Position numbers and translations under genes: made by a program
Shown here: positions 33,880-45,278 of the stretch, piece after piece
Layout: each line of letters begins with the position of its first letter
How positions within the stretch are numbered: the stretch's first letter is position 1
Assembly: GCA_030247885.1 (NCBI GenBank)
Contig: JAPDRO010000017.1
Location: 62,001 to 126,000 of the forward strand
DNA from: Taxawa tesnikishii (nom. ined.)
Taxonomy: Eukaryota; Ascomycota; Dothideomycetes; Dothideales
Length of the DNA: 64,000 nucleotides
Direction: 5' to 3'
Notes under the pieces: model-generated
Told to the model about the DNA's origin: nothing
Database searches by the model: none
What the model saw: only the letters and a program-made list of their open reading frames with translations

Positions 33880-34941
33880 ATGGACGTCCCCGTAGCTGCC
33901 AACGTCCTGGGCACCATGGGTGCAGTACGTCCTTCAATCCGCTCAGCCTTCCACTCGTAGTCTGACAGAAGATGCTCGTAGGTATGCTGGTCGATCCAGG
34001 TGGGTTGGCAAGACTCGCCTGTCCGTGACAACCTGCTAAACAGATGTGCTATCTAGCTCGTCCCACAGATCATCATCAACTACCGCAGGCATAATGCAAC
34101 AGGCCTTCAACCAACCATGATGATGTTCTGGGCTTGGGCAGGTGTGCCACTGGGCGTGTACAACATCGTGTCCGATTTCAACGTTGCCCTGCAAGTACAG
34201 CCGCAGATCTTGGCCTTCCTAAGCCTGTTGACCTGGATTCAGGTGTATTACTACGAGAAAGTGAGCCTCACTGCGATCCTTGCTCTGTATAGCCTCAACC
34301 TACTAATCGATGTGAATAGCATTGGTCGGTAATGCGTTCACTCACCGTTATTCTGCCAATTGCCGGTGTCATGGCCGGTATCGAGGCCGCTCTGATCTTT
34401 GCATTGCGTATCGGTCTATCACGCGGCACGCGCTGGCCAGTGACGCTCATGGCCGTACTTGCGGCGCTTTTTTGGCACTGGGAGTACTGAGGCATTATTG
34501 GGACATTTATGTGCATCGTACGGTCAGAGGCATCTCATTTATTTTCTGTGGAATTGATGCGTTGGGCGATTTGACTTCGCTGATCTCGGTCTTTTTCAAC
34601 CTTCATTTGATGTGTTGGGTATGATCATCTACGGGGTAGAGCTAGTGCTCTGGCTTGGTGTGTTCGCTTGCGGTGGGTACTTCAATCTAATGCCGTGGAT
34701 GAAGAGAAGGATTAGCAGCGCTTCGAGAAGGCCTTCTTCAGATCGTAGCGGGGAGGACGGTGCAGAACATCATACGGCCGGGCGCGACACCTCCGAAGGG
34801 ATCACTCTATACGACCTGCCCTCCTCGACATCAGTCTTCCGGACTCCGTCCGGCGAGCTTGCTGCCCGTTCAAGAGCAAGCATCAGACAGAGCGGCTGCG
34901 AAAGTCGCAACCACATTGGAGGAAGTGCCCACATCGCCTAA
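33880..34941 (+). CDS. PQ-loop repeat membrane protein
   Basis: Seven-helix membrane protein of the PQ-loop family (lysosomal/vacuolar amino acid or ER transporters); substrate unknown. Four exons: 33880-33924, an 18-nt microexon 33982-33999 (VCWSIQ), 34057-34260 and from 34320. Introns of 57, 57 and 59 nt have proper borders. Key motif VPQIIINYRRHNATGLQP follows the microexon, then MMMFWAWAGVPLGVYNIV, QPQILAFLSLLTWIQVYYYE and RGISFIFCGIDALGDLTSL. Frame is lost twice in exon 4: at T6 34468-34473 (before LALGVLRHYWDIYVHRTV) and near 34597 (before PSFDVLGMIIYGVELVLW). The Ser-rich cytosolic tail ends at 34941 in the third frame. The conserved sequence on both sides of each break argues for missing base calls. 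Confidence 0.8.
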
Positions 34942-35798
34942 GCTATATGTTTGGTGCGCGTGGTTGGGGTTATCGACGAAAACCCGGCGCAGTAGCCTAT
35001 TCGGTACAAATGATCCATTGTAGCCTGCCAAAGTAGATACTGACCCGAGTTCGAGTCCGGTACATTCGACGCACCTTCGCCATCCGAAAGCAGTACTTTT
35101 GGCCGAATCACTATCGTAACCGTACGATAAACAAGAGCAAACTTCAAGAGTTTCTCGATACCTTAAGCGGTGTCCCCTTTGTATCTTCTTCCTCCATCAA
35201 CTTGCATTTGTTCCACTTCCCGGGAACACCCAACCTTCACATCTTCTTACCAATTCCACCGCACCTCACGTCCCACTTCCCTGACGACTCTCACCTTTTC
35301 ACCACGTGCGGCCCGAGACTTGAACTAGACAACTCCGACTTCTCACCAAACAGCCACCTTCACACTTCAGTCCGCGCACACCCACCACGCGGAACCACAA
35401 CTCGTCAGACTCTCGTTGAATCGCACGCATTGCACGACGCGACTGAGACAGATCTTTCTACAAGTAAGAACGTACTCCTCCCTCGGTGCGCTCTGCTCTG
35501 TGCTTCGTCTCTGCCCGTCTGCTCTGCCTCACCTCTTACCATCCATTCCCGACAGCCGACCTTCACCACTTCACCGCCTGCGACGGCCGCTTTCACGCGC
35601 GCAACTCTGACAACGCAACCGAAGCTGTTTGTCACCCTTCACTCGAATCATTCACCTCACGCTAACGGCTTTCTGGAAATTCTCCACGCGTGCCTATAGG
35701 GACCTATCTCTCTGCTTCCCCATCTTTCCGACTACCTACTACAACCATCCGGCCTGGCTTCCTTTACCTACTCCAAACATAGACAAAGCAAGCGTTTA
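34942..35798. other. Intergenic region, pyrimidine-rich toward the right
   Basis: No recognisable gene. From about 35200 the plus strand is strongly C/T-rich, as in long fungal 5' leaders, and may belong to the transcript of the next gene. A 165-codon ORF (35202-35699) is composition-driven (Ser/Pro/Thr/His) and not called. Confidence 0.4.
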
Positions 35799-35880
35799 CG
35801 CATAACGACCTTATACTACGTATAACGACCTTACGCTACGCACAACAACCTTGCACTACGCATAACAACCTTGTACGCTA
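35799..35880. repeat. Four copies of a 20-bp tandem repeat
   Basis: Units start at 35799, 35819, 35839 and 35859, each reading CGCATAACGACCTTATACTA or a close variant; the last unit has 2 extra bases. The array ends about 30 bp before the ATG of the next gene, within its likely leader or promoter. Confidence 0.8.
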
Positions 35881-35908
35881 ATTACGTACTAACGCACAAC
35901 GCGTCGGC

Positions 35909-36514
35909 ATGATGAACAACTCTAACATTAACAACCGTATGCGCGCCGGTACGTTTATGCGTTTTGCGCCTCCGTTTATGCTCGTTATACTAACTTAATG
36001 CATAGATAGCGACGTGACTATGCCCGGCGCTCCCACTCCACCCGAAAACACCCCCGCTACTCGCCCCGCCCATTCCGCTACTTCCTCCGTCGCGGTCACT
36101 AGTCCAGTTCTTCGCGGCACTGCCCGCGTTCCCGACCCAACCGAGATCTCCGAAGCGTTGAGCCTCACCGCAGCCGCCGAGGGTCAGCACGTCGGTCTCC
36201 CAACTCAGGTTCCAACCAACACCCCCGCTGCCTCGACCTATGCACCAACTGTCATTGGTGGTCCGAACCTTGCCGCGCTGGACACTGTCATGGAGGAGAA
36301 CGGACTCACCGTCGGATCAGGCGTTGCGGAGTTCACTACCTGGGAGCACGCGGCCGAGGAGGACATGGCTGCTGCGCTGCTGCGCGTCGCGCAGCTGGCT
36401 GAGGACGAGCATAAGCTGGATGAGAGTGTCAGTGTGGAGGAGCGCTACAGCCGCTACATTGCCGCACTACTGGCTAAGGGGCCAGTCAAGTTCAACGCCT
36501 CGTTCCTGCAGTAA
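35909..36514 (+). CDS. Small hypothetical protein
   Basis: Unrecognised. Two exons (35909-35948 and 36006-36514) give 182 residues starting MMNNSNINNRMRADSDVTMP; the intron (GTACGT...GCATAG) joins within an Asp codon and keeps frame. The N-terminal half is Pro/Thr/Ser/Ala-rich and probably disordered. The C-terminal third (about 100-182) is acidic and helical (WEHAAEEDMAAALLRVAQLA, then SVEERYSRYIAALLAKGPV). GC-rich third codon positions in the second exon support real coding. No signal peptide, membrane helix or catalytic motif. It sits at the left edge of the accessory island. Confidence 0.6.
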
Positions 36515-37173
36515 GGGATGGTAGAGTGGCATATCACCAGGCAGGTGGTTTTCCTGTACATTAGCATGATTCAATGAGTGGAGGCTCTGGGCCTCTTATA
36601 GCTCGCCCGCGCGGCCTGAGGGCCGCGCAATGGTAACCAATTTTTCACTCCTTTCATTGGCCTGTTCCAGTTCTCATAACACACTATCATAATGCAAAAA
36701 TCTTCCGGGAAAGACGCAACGGGCCGCGTGGTTTACTATGCTTATGGCGAGAGCTGTCCTGCAGCATTACCGCCGCTCAACAGCGAAGTACTACACACTT
36801 CCCATCAATCTCTATCAACCCTCACGATAGCATCCCCTGTTGTTTGTTTGAAGGTATTAACGGCGGATTTTAGACCGGAAAGGCCTACAGAGGCCGGATC
36901 CGAAAGTCTTTGTTCATGGCGATCTGCGGATGGTGACAGGGGTGAGGAGGGGAAGCCAGGAGATTGCAGGAAGCCAGAAGGTTGAGGAGACAAAGTACTG
37001 CGTTCATCTAACGTATATGCTTGGGCAGGACTGTTTCTCTTCGCTTTGCACAGGATGGATGCAAGTAGCACGTCTCTGGTGGATCCTTCTAAAGTTGTGC
37101 CTTCATTCGGATTAATAGGCTTTGGTTGCCCAAAACAGGAAGAAAACCCATGTACACTACCATGCGGCTCAGA
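36515..37173. other. Flank of accessory island
   Basis: No supportable gene; the 97-codon ORF at 36692 is not convincing. Confidence 0.35.
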
Positions 37174-37500
37174 GGAGCTGCAGCAAATCGCTAATGGCTG
37201 TGTCTGAAATCGTTGTCTGAAATCGTGGAAGGCCGCGAGACAATGTGTTTGGTGTGATAGAATGCGGCTCCATTATATAGTGTGACGGAGGATAGACGCG
37301 GGCCGTAGGCAGGGTTCTTTTCAACTAACTAATCAACTCCCATCACAATACAGTAACGTAGAACCTAATGAGGGGGTGTTGATTCACCTGTAGTATCGAA
37401 AACCTGAAATGAGCCTGCGTGACTGCGCGACGCGAACTTTCCGTTTATATTATTATTCATTTTAACGACAACTCGGTCCTCACACTTACTAGTGTACATG
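37174..37500 (+). repeat. Left copy of island-flanking duplicated sequence
   Basis: Two blocks match sequence at the right edge of the island in the same order and orientation: 37174-37245 with 44868-44926, and 37402-37500 with 45070-45166. Shared stretches include GGCTGTGTCTGAAATCGT and GTGACTGCGCGACGC. Many mismatches are C/T or G/A transitions. The left copy has an internal 14-bp duplication (TGTCTGAAATCGT). The sequence between the two blocks does not match. Confidence 0.7.
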
Positions 37501-37600
37501 CAGTAGCTCTTTGTGCGGGTGCAATAAATGTTGGATGAATGATTAACCCGTTGACTAGGGTCATGTTGTTTGATAAGGGGCTGACCGCATTGTTGTTATA

Positions 37601-37649
37601 ACGTAAACCGCGGGGTAGTAAACCAGGTAGGGTAGTGAACCACTAAAAC
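37601..37649 (+). repeat. Left terminal inverted repeat of the Pogo-like element
   Basis: Begins ACGTAAACCGCGGGGTAGT directly after the TA target duplication; GC-rich in sharp contrast with the AT-rich interior. Confidence 0.9.
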
Positions 37650-39400
37650 GCGACCCTCCGATCTTTCACCTTTGCTACTACCCGTCATGAGTGCTTCTAT
37701 AACTAGTAAACTAGTCTATACGGAAGCTAATATCTAGAATGTACTTTATGCCTTAAAAGATAAGTAATACCCTTCTATCTATAAGGCTACTAGCATATAT
37801 AATATTCCTTATAATACTCTACGTAATTATATAACTAGATAAACTTCGTACTCTATAGTATATAAATCTAAGTAAATCCTTTTAAACGTAGAGGAAAAGA
37901 TATTAATCCGATAGATTATACGTCTTATACGTATTAGCTTTTTAACTTCGCTTACTTTAGTAATATAAATAACCGAAGAAATTTAACATAAACGCGTCTA
38001 GTTATTAAGGACTTTACGACCTTCTCTTCGACTAATTAGTAAGAAGTAGCTTAACTACTTTAAGACTCGTTATCCGGAGATTATAAGTATTTAAATTTAT
38101 TAAATTAAAAGTACGCGCTTTAATATAATAAGTTATAACGTTATAAAGAAGTAATTTAACGTAATAATAGAGCTATTTATATAATATAACTATCCTTTAG
38201 AGCGCGTATATAATATAAATAAGTCTAGCTTCGTAGTTAAAGTAAGTTAAATATTAAGAGCGTTAGTTAATATACGTAAGATAGTAAGTTAAAAGTAAAT
38301 CGAAAGTAAATAAAAGTAAATAATAACAATCGAGTATATAAGTATTACTAAGGAAGTTATATTACCCTTAATTATCTTTAAGGCTAAACATACTAATATA
38401 GCGTAAATACTTACTAATATACTATAAGACTAGAAGTTTTCGACTAGTAATAGTAACTAAATATTTAATAGTTATAGTTTATAATAGCTAACTATTATTT
38501 TCGAGCCTTTAACGTAACTTAACGACTTTATAATATAAAGGATACTAATTATAGATAACTATAGTAGCTATATAATAGCGAAAGTAATAGCTTTTTATAT
38601 ATAGAATATAATCGACTTACTTATCTTATTACTATACTATTTATATATACTCTAACTACTTAATATTAGAGTATTTATACTACTAAAGCGCGCGCTAACT
38701 TTAGAAACTAACGTTACCTTATAAGTCGATTTTAACTATATATTGCGTATAGAATAAATAGAAATATATATCTACGTAAAAGTAAAGGCTCTTAAAACTA
38801 GTATTATTCTCGGCGGGTAAAAAGGCGCTAGTCTTTAGTTTCTAAGCCTTATAATAGTACTTAATAAGCTACTTATAAAGCTAACTATAATAAATATATA
38901 ACCTTATATACTTCTATAATAACTTAATTTAGACTTATTACTACTAGATAGTTTTCTTTTAAATAGTACTAAGTTATGCGAAGCGAACGTAGTACTTAAG
39001 TTAGTAATTAAAGTTACTTAAAACGTTTCTTTTCTAATTAAGTACTATATAAAGTAAATAACTTACGCTTTTAAAGTAATATATAGTAAGAACATTACTT
39101 TATATAAGTAAGTAAAAAAGTAGTAAGAGCTTCTTAATATATAAAAGACTCGAAAGAAGGGAAAGTAAGTCGTATTAAAGGGAAGGTTTATATTTAGTAC
39201 GTAAGAAGTATTTAAGATAGTAAAGGTAATCGAAGCGGAGTTATTAAGTAAAAAGCTACGTAGACGACTACGTAAGCGTGCAATTAAAGAAGTACTCGAA
39301 GACGATAGTAGTAAAGTACCTAAAAATATATATAGCGACTCAGATTCTGACTATATTGTTGTTGCGGTGCGCAAATAGTAGCTAAGGCCAGAAGAGTAGT

Positions 39401-39449
39401 GTTTTAGTAGTTTACTACCCCACCTGGTTCACTACCCCGCGGTTTACGT
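39401..39449 (-). repeat. Right terminal inverted repeat of the Pogo-like element
   Basis: Reverse complement of 37601-37649 with four transition differences; followed by TA. Confidence 0.9.
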
Positions 39450-39837
39450 TATGTACAGCGTCAACAGGAACATGTTTGGTAGTTGTGCCCAGATGTTACA
39501 ATGCATAGTGAAAGGCAATCGAGATTGTCCACAAATCAACCCAACTGTAACAAACGCTTCTTCTCCCCTTGTCCCATTTCAGCGAGTCTGCTTGGTGAAC
39601 ACCTCGTTGCAGAGAAAACACACAACAGCCTTGTTGCCTCCAATCGTTGCAATCCGCACCGCACACCTTCTAGGAGTAAGCCAAACTTCGCCTTCAAGCT
39701 TGTCGAGGAGCAAAGCCGTTACACCAGGGTTGCTCGCTGCGCTTGTTGTCCACTGCGGCGCATATCACTGCTTCCGTTCTGGAGAATCGTTGACCTTGTG
39801 GATGCCGCAGCAGTATTTCGAGCATGTCAAACTCATC

Positions 39838-42800
39838 TCAATCCCGGCCTCCTGTAGTTTCAAATCTTTCCTGAATCTGCCCAGATCCCACCGAATCTTT
39901 GTGGATCCACTGAATGGGAGCACCATTCAATACGTACTGTATCAATGACCGCAACGTTGCGCGTCCCTTTCCTTCCCACGCATCTACCTCGAGCCCCTCG
40001 TCGCCATGCTCGTCCATCAATCTCTGCATCTCGTCCCTGCGCTGATCGAACAGCAGTTGTATAGATCCTTTGCCGTGAACCCCTAGTCTCCGCACTGCAC
40101 CCTTAGCAGCATCTGCCGTTTGTACCTCACTTCCTCGCCTGTCGAGCAGTAAAGCTAGAGATTCCATGCTGCTCTCCGCTGCAATCTCTACTACCCTTGG
40201 TGTGATCTGCACATCGTTCCCGTACCTGTCAAGCAGTAGTCCTAATATCTTCGTACCGCGTGCTGCAGCTTCAGTTATTGCTGGCGTCACTTGAAAGTTG
40301 TTCCTAGATCTGTCGAATAGTAACTGCATCGCCTTCTTGCCTCTTTCCCTGGAGATGTTGCCCGCTGCGGCCTTGACCACTCCTGGTGTGATCTGAACTT
40401 CTGCTCCGCACTTGTCGAGTAGAAGTTGAACCAGCTCCTCAGCCTCGACAGGATGGCCCAATGCAGCCTCTATCACTTCTGGTGTGACCTTCACCTCATT
40501 CCTACGCCTATCGAGTAGCAGTTGTATCACTGCTGTGGCACTCCCATAACCGCTCGCTGCTGCCTTTACTACCCCTGCTGTGATTTTTACCTCGCTCCCA
40601 CGCCTGTCTAACAGCAACTCCATCACATCGCTGGAACTCCTCGCTACTGCCGCCACCACCTCTGGTGTGATTTCGACCTCGCCTCCTCGCCTGTCTAACA
40701 GCAACTCCATTACACCGCTGCAACTGATCGCTGCTGCGGCTTCTACTACTCCTGCTGTAACTTTTATCTCATGTCCTCGTTTGTCGAGTAAGAGCTGCAT
40801 CACTCTCTTGTCTGGGGTTTTAGAAACCAGTCTACTGATGCTGCAGCCTCGAGTATCCCGGAAGTGATATGCACCTCGCTCGCGCGCTCACAGAACAGTA
40901 ACTCCATTACTTGGTATGCCTCCCCGCTGTTTCCGTGGATGATCTCCCGTATTCTTGCTTCTGTTACGCGGAAGTTCCGACCTTGTGGATGCCGTAACAT
41001 CGTTTTGAGCACGCGATAATAACCCGATGCCCCATGCTCGATAGCCATGTCCAACGTGGTTTCGTCGAGATCTTCGACCTTCGTGGCCAAATCGCCCTCC
41101 AGTACCAACTCCATCAGCCAAGCTGTGTCAGTCTCAAGAGTGATGTCAACCAGCGTACAGGGCTTAGTAAAACAGTATTTTAGGGAACTGTTTTGCCGCA
41201 TCCACGCGAGTTGCCCGGTCGCTTTGTCGGAGAAAAGCCTTTCCAGCACGTTCAGTCTTCCTCGAGCAATTTCGGCGTTTTCTACGTGTATATACCACCA
41301 ATCGGCAGCATACCGGAAGAAGGCGCCATTGTCAGACTCCTGCATGGAATAAATTTGAGACATCCAGAGCTATCTGGAGCATGCACCGACTTACCTTCGA
41401 TGACTTTGTCAACTCGTCGATCTCGGACTCATCCGAATAAGACTCATCCAAATCAGACTCATTCGAATCCTCGTCTGCCCGAGAACAACCATGAAGCAAC
41501 AGATAGTCCATACAACTGTAAGCTATGAAACGTTTTGGTGGCAGTGAAAGATCTCTCTTGTGGCTGAAGGGGTCATGCTCTTTAAGAAAGTCTTCCAGTG
41601 ACTGGTGGATAACGAAGACCCTGTTGTCGACGATGTCCAATAAGACTCCGAGCTCCACACGAATGTCCTCTTCTGTCAAAGTACCTACAACGTCCTCAAT
41701 CTGGACATGCTGGTTTGTGCTGGCCTGCGGGCTAACGCTGATTGCCTCCGACAATGCGGCGACGGTTAGTGGCTCCATTGCGTACACCACCCATGCAAGT
41801 ATGTAAGCGTTTTCTTTATGCCGTTCGAGTGCCTCCGCAACTAAGGGTTCGTAGAGCTCATGAAGCTCAACCGAGCTAGCATTTATTTCTTGCTTGATCT
41901 TAGGTATGGAAAGGTAGGCCATCCTTGCCAGACGCCGAACGACGATAGTGATCCAGAGGAATGTCCTGCCAGCTCTTCGCTGGAGCTCATCGAGGATGGC
42001 CTGGCGCATGTGATTGTCGAACTTTCTCGGGAGACGCTCTATGCTGCCACGTATAAACACACTGAGATCATCCGGGTTCGCTCGCAGCTCTCGCGTTGGG
42101 TAATGACCCCATCCGTTGAGGATATCGCCATGTGGTCTGCTTGTACAGAAGAGTTTCATCACCGGTCTATCCGTCGCCCCCTTCGAGCCGAAAGCCCCGG
42201 TCAGATGATGGACTAGCTCAACCATCCCGTTGCTGTAAACGTCAAGGCCATCGATGACGCAATAAACGTCCTGGTACACTCTGCTAGAGAGCATGCACTG
42301 ATCAAATAGATCCCAGAGGACGCTAAAAGGCGCCGAGAGGAACTTCTCACTGTCTCTCTCGAAATCTTGCGGAAGACATTCGTACAAGCTACGCTGACGC
42401 TCACATAGCTGGACGATGAGTGCCCGAAGTATGGCTTCTGCGGTACGATCCCGTGCTTCATTCCTAATCGTGCAGAAGTAATAGAGGACGATGGATGCTG
42501 GACCGTTGCCCGCTCCGCTTTGCAGGGCCTTTTCCATATGCTCGACGACGAAGTTCGATAAAACCGACTTGCCTCGTCCGGGAGGGGCCGTGACTAATAA
42601 GCAACCCGAGATCTCTGAATCTCTCCACGCAAGGAAATCTACGCTTGAGAGAGCCGAGTCTTTGGTCGTGGCACCATTGCTGGGGGCAACAAGCCACTGG
42701 AGCGTTCCCATCTCTGGTTTCGCAAGTTTGTCCGAATTTCTGATTTTGGAGTACGGTGGTCTGTTCATGGCGTTCCATGCTCGCTTTTGTTGTGGCATAA

Positions 42801-44657
42801 GGTCTGTAGCACGGATGTGAGTCACCCGCATTACTCAATACGTTCGTAACGCATGGGCAGCGCTCTTAACAGTCAGCTCCACCGACTGACTAACTACTAT
42901 CGCAATGCAGCGGCACCGCTAAGCAAGCATCAAGGAAAGTAGATGCCCAGAGTCTTGTACCTTTGCCGCTGCTGCTGAGCGGTTAGGGCGAGCATAGCAC
43001 ACCCTTGAATCTAGATACATTTCATGTATGCACAAGAAGGGGGCTTGTTGCTGCCTTGCGATAGTAGTTGGTCGGTCGGTCGGTCGGACTGTCGAGAACA
43101 CCGATGCATGGCATGACCTTACAGACCTTCAAAGTTCCTGAACCGGCCTTGCACAACCCGTGGTGCTTCTTCAACAAGGTCGTGTATCTTGTCCATTACT
43201 GAAAGGTACTTCTCGTCTGGTCGTTGCTCGAATCTGACCAGTCCTCGGTGGTCAGTCGCAAGTGGTATGTGCTTATCATCACGCACACGATGGCCAACGC
43301 GCTCGGCCGAGACTTTGGTGACCATCATCGTAGAAGGGCCATTCCTCGTTGGTGCTCCATCCTTGATCTCTATGGTAGCACTCTCTTGTGTCTCGTAGTA
43401 TGAAACAATCTCGAACTCCGCTTTCTGTTCAATCGAAGCTTTGACAAATTTGTCTGTTAGTTCTCTTAAGTAAGCTGAAGGCTCCGAATCCTTGTCTGTA
43501 ATCAGATCTCTAATCAACCCTTCATTCGGTTGACCGTCAACGACTGTCAGCAACTGTTCGTGTCTGAGGCCAAGGTTGGGCACTCCGAGGAACACGAGGC
43601 CGTAGGTGGACCGATAAATGTTGTTGCTCTCCCCACCACTGCTGTCTCGCGCTTTTGCGATAGCCTAACAGATTGCATATGACTTAGCCACTCGCTATCG
43701 AGAAGAAACAAACAGAGGCAAGACTCACTTCTTTGACTACTAGCCCACCCAAGCTGTGGCCGATGAAAACGATGGGGCGATGGCTTGTCTGACGCGCAAT
43801 TAGCCCTAGTTACCAAATGTCGTTGACACAGGAATCACCTTCGTCCGCTTCCGAAACACGCCCAGACTATCCAAGAAACTCTTGGCCAGATCTCCAATAG
43901 AGCTTTTGCTCTTGCTTCCGGCGAGTCTTGTATCATACCCATACACCAACACGCGAGCTTTCGGAATATCTTTGCGCAGAAAGTCTCGAAGCCATACTTT
44001 CCATCCATCGCTAGAACGAAAGGATCCGAGAGGATGACCACCAAGGCCAGAAAGTGCTACCACACTACGAGATGCAGCACGTAAGTGTATGTTCCGGTGA
44101 TCCCTTTTTCATGAATACTCACTCTACAGAAGCCTCATCCGGGACGAAAAGTGGAGTAATGCCTAGAAAGTCTTCCTTGCACACCACGCCTTCCACATTC
44201 GGCTCGATGGTGCTGGTAATAATTGCATACCAGCTATCGTCCTCTTCTCGAACAAAGTCCAGCAAGGAACGTTGACGACCGCTTGCATTATCCTGCTTGC
44301 CATAAAACTCTCGCAGTGGAGCTTCCAGCTCTTCGCGTGTATCACCAACAGCACGCCAGAACTTGGGAGGTCTGGGTGCTGCGGTCTTGGTTGAGTCCGG
44401 TTTTGCTGAATTGGCTGATTCGGGATGGAGTAGCTCGGAAGTCGATGGTTCGGGTGTGGATGTAGAGACCTTTGCACGCGCTCTTCGGCTTGCAAGCGAC
44501 GCTGTCTGGACAAGTATATCAAACCCAACAACGAAGCGATGGTAGTGATGAGAGCGAGGACTCCATAGTCATTCTGCAGCTCCATAGAGAACACTGAGCT
44601 CTGCGCCATACCTCTCAGCCGGTAGGAAGAGTGTATGACCGTTCCGAGCTGCAACAC
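39838..44657 (-). CDS. NLR-like protein: hydrolase (SesB-like) + NACHT + ankyrin-like repeats
   Basis: Fungal NOD-like receptor, probably in non-self recognition or incompatibility; about five exons, start between 44657 and 44585. Order: a possible membrane helix (VLALITTIASLLGLIYL); an alpha/beta-hydrolase domain with LSGLGGHPLGSF, VLVYGYDTRL and nucleophile elbow FIGHSLGGLV, ending RFRNFE; a 323-nt intron (42804-43126) holding a MITE-like insert; a NACHT domain with P-loop APPGRGKS and Walker-B YCVIDGLD; an intron (41340-41394); then about eight 30-residue repeats of the LLLDRRGxEVxITxxVVxAAA type to the stop at 39838. Frame is lost near 40814-40821 and 44468-44480, and the junction near 43805 does not resolve. 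These fit the window-wide base-loss pattern, but real decay cannot be excluded for an accessory gene. Confidence 0.75.
42880..43087. mobile_element. MITE-like insert in the NLR intron
   Basis: A segment of about 208 bp with imperfect inverted ends. The left end at about 42880-42912 contains CTAACTACTATCGCAATGCAG. The right end at about 43050-43087 is its near reverse complement, with CCTTGCGATAGTAGTTGG and a GGTC tandem. Several differences between ends are C/T transitions. Removing it would leave an intron of about 115 nt, normal for this genome. Target duplication was not determined. Confidence 0.55.
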
Positions 44658-44867
44658 TCAAGAAGGTAATGGCGGCACTCAAGTTCTATATAATTAAATA
44701 AATACTAGGTGGTCTATATATTAGAGGGTTTTGAAGCAAGGTTCTGGCTTGTACACCACCCAGGTCCAAATACGAAAATGAAGTCAAGTCCATCGGGCAG
44801 GCAGCGGGCTGTTCCTCATGTTTTAATCAGCTCAGCCTTGCCATGATGGTGGAGGGGCGGCTATGCA

Positions 44868-45166
44868 GGAGCTGCAGCGAATCGCTGATGGCTGTGTCTG
44901 AAATCGTGGAAGGCCGCGAGATAATGACCCTCAACATGTTCTAAACCACAGATGCTTGGTCGCAGGTCTGTACCTCCAATGTTTCGCAAGCGACATGAAG
45001 TACCGTTTTGGAATACTCAAAATGTGCCGAAGTAGGTTGAAAGCAAAGAGAAACGGTCAAAGTCCAAGGACCGAAATGAGCCCACGTGACTGCGCGACGC
45101 AGAATTTCCGTTTACATCACTATCTATTTCAAAACAACTCGATCCTCGCATTTACCAAAGTACATG
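44868..45166 (+). repeat. Right copy of island-flanking duplicated sequence
   Basis: Counterpart of 37174-37500 (blocks 44868-44926 and 45070-45166). This copy ends about 110 bp before the BRCT gene's start codon, so it includes that gene's likely promoter; the left copy may be a duplicate of this promoter region. Confidence 0.7.
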
Positions 45167-45278
45167 AGCACGAGTGTCACAACTGAGGAAGCGTTACATA
45201 TATTTACACAGGTTCATGGCTCACTGAAGATCGAGAAGGTGCATACAATCAATCAATCCAGCCAACCCCTCACCAACC

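Larger units (their letters stand above)
37601..39449 (+). mobile_element. RIP-mutated Fot1/Pogo-type DNA transposon with terminal inverted repeats
   Basis: Complete-length 1,849-bp element. Terminal inverted repeats of 49 bp (37601-37649, 39401-39449) match at 45 positions; all four mismatches are transitions. TA is duplicated at both ends (37599-37600, 39450-39451), as for Tc1/mariner-Pogo elements. The interior is extremely AT-rich, with CpA and TpG almost absent, as left by RIP. A degraded transposase reading begins at 37687 (MSASITSKLVYTEAN) and shows a psq-type helix-turn-helix relic (YALKDK, YPSIYKATSIYNIPYNTLRN) before many stop codons. An acidic Asp/Ser C-terminal relic (SDSDSDYIVVAVRK) precedes the right end. 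The element is dead as a coding unit, while its ends remain well matched. Confidence 0.9.

Noticed and set aside
35202-35699. 165-codon ORF rich in Ser, Pro, Thr and His
   Set aside because: Explained by pyrimidine-rich leader sequence.
37601-39449. Interpretation of the AT-rich block as a centromere fragment or mitochondrial insertion
   Set aside because: Matched terminal repeats, TA duplication and a psq-type HTH relic show it is a DNA transposon.
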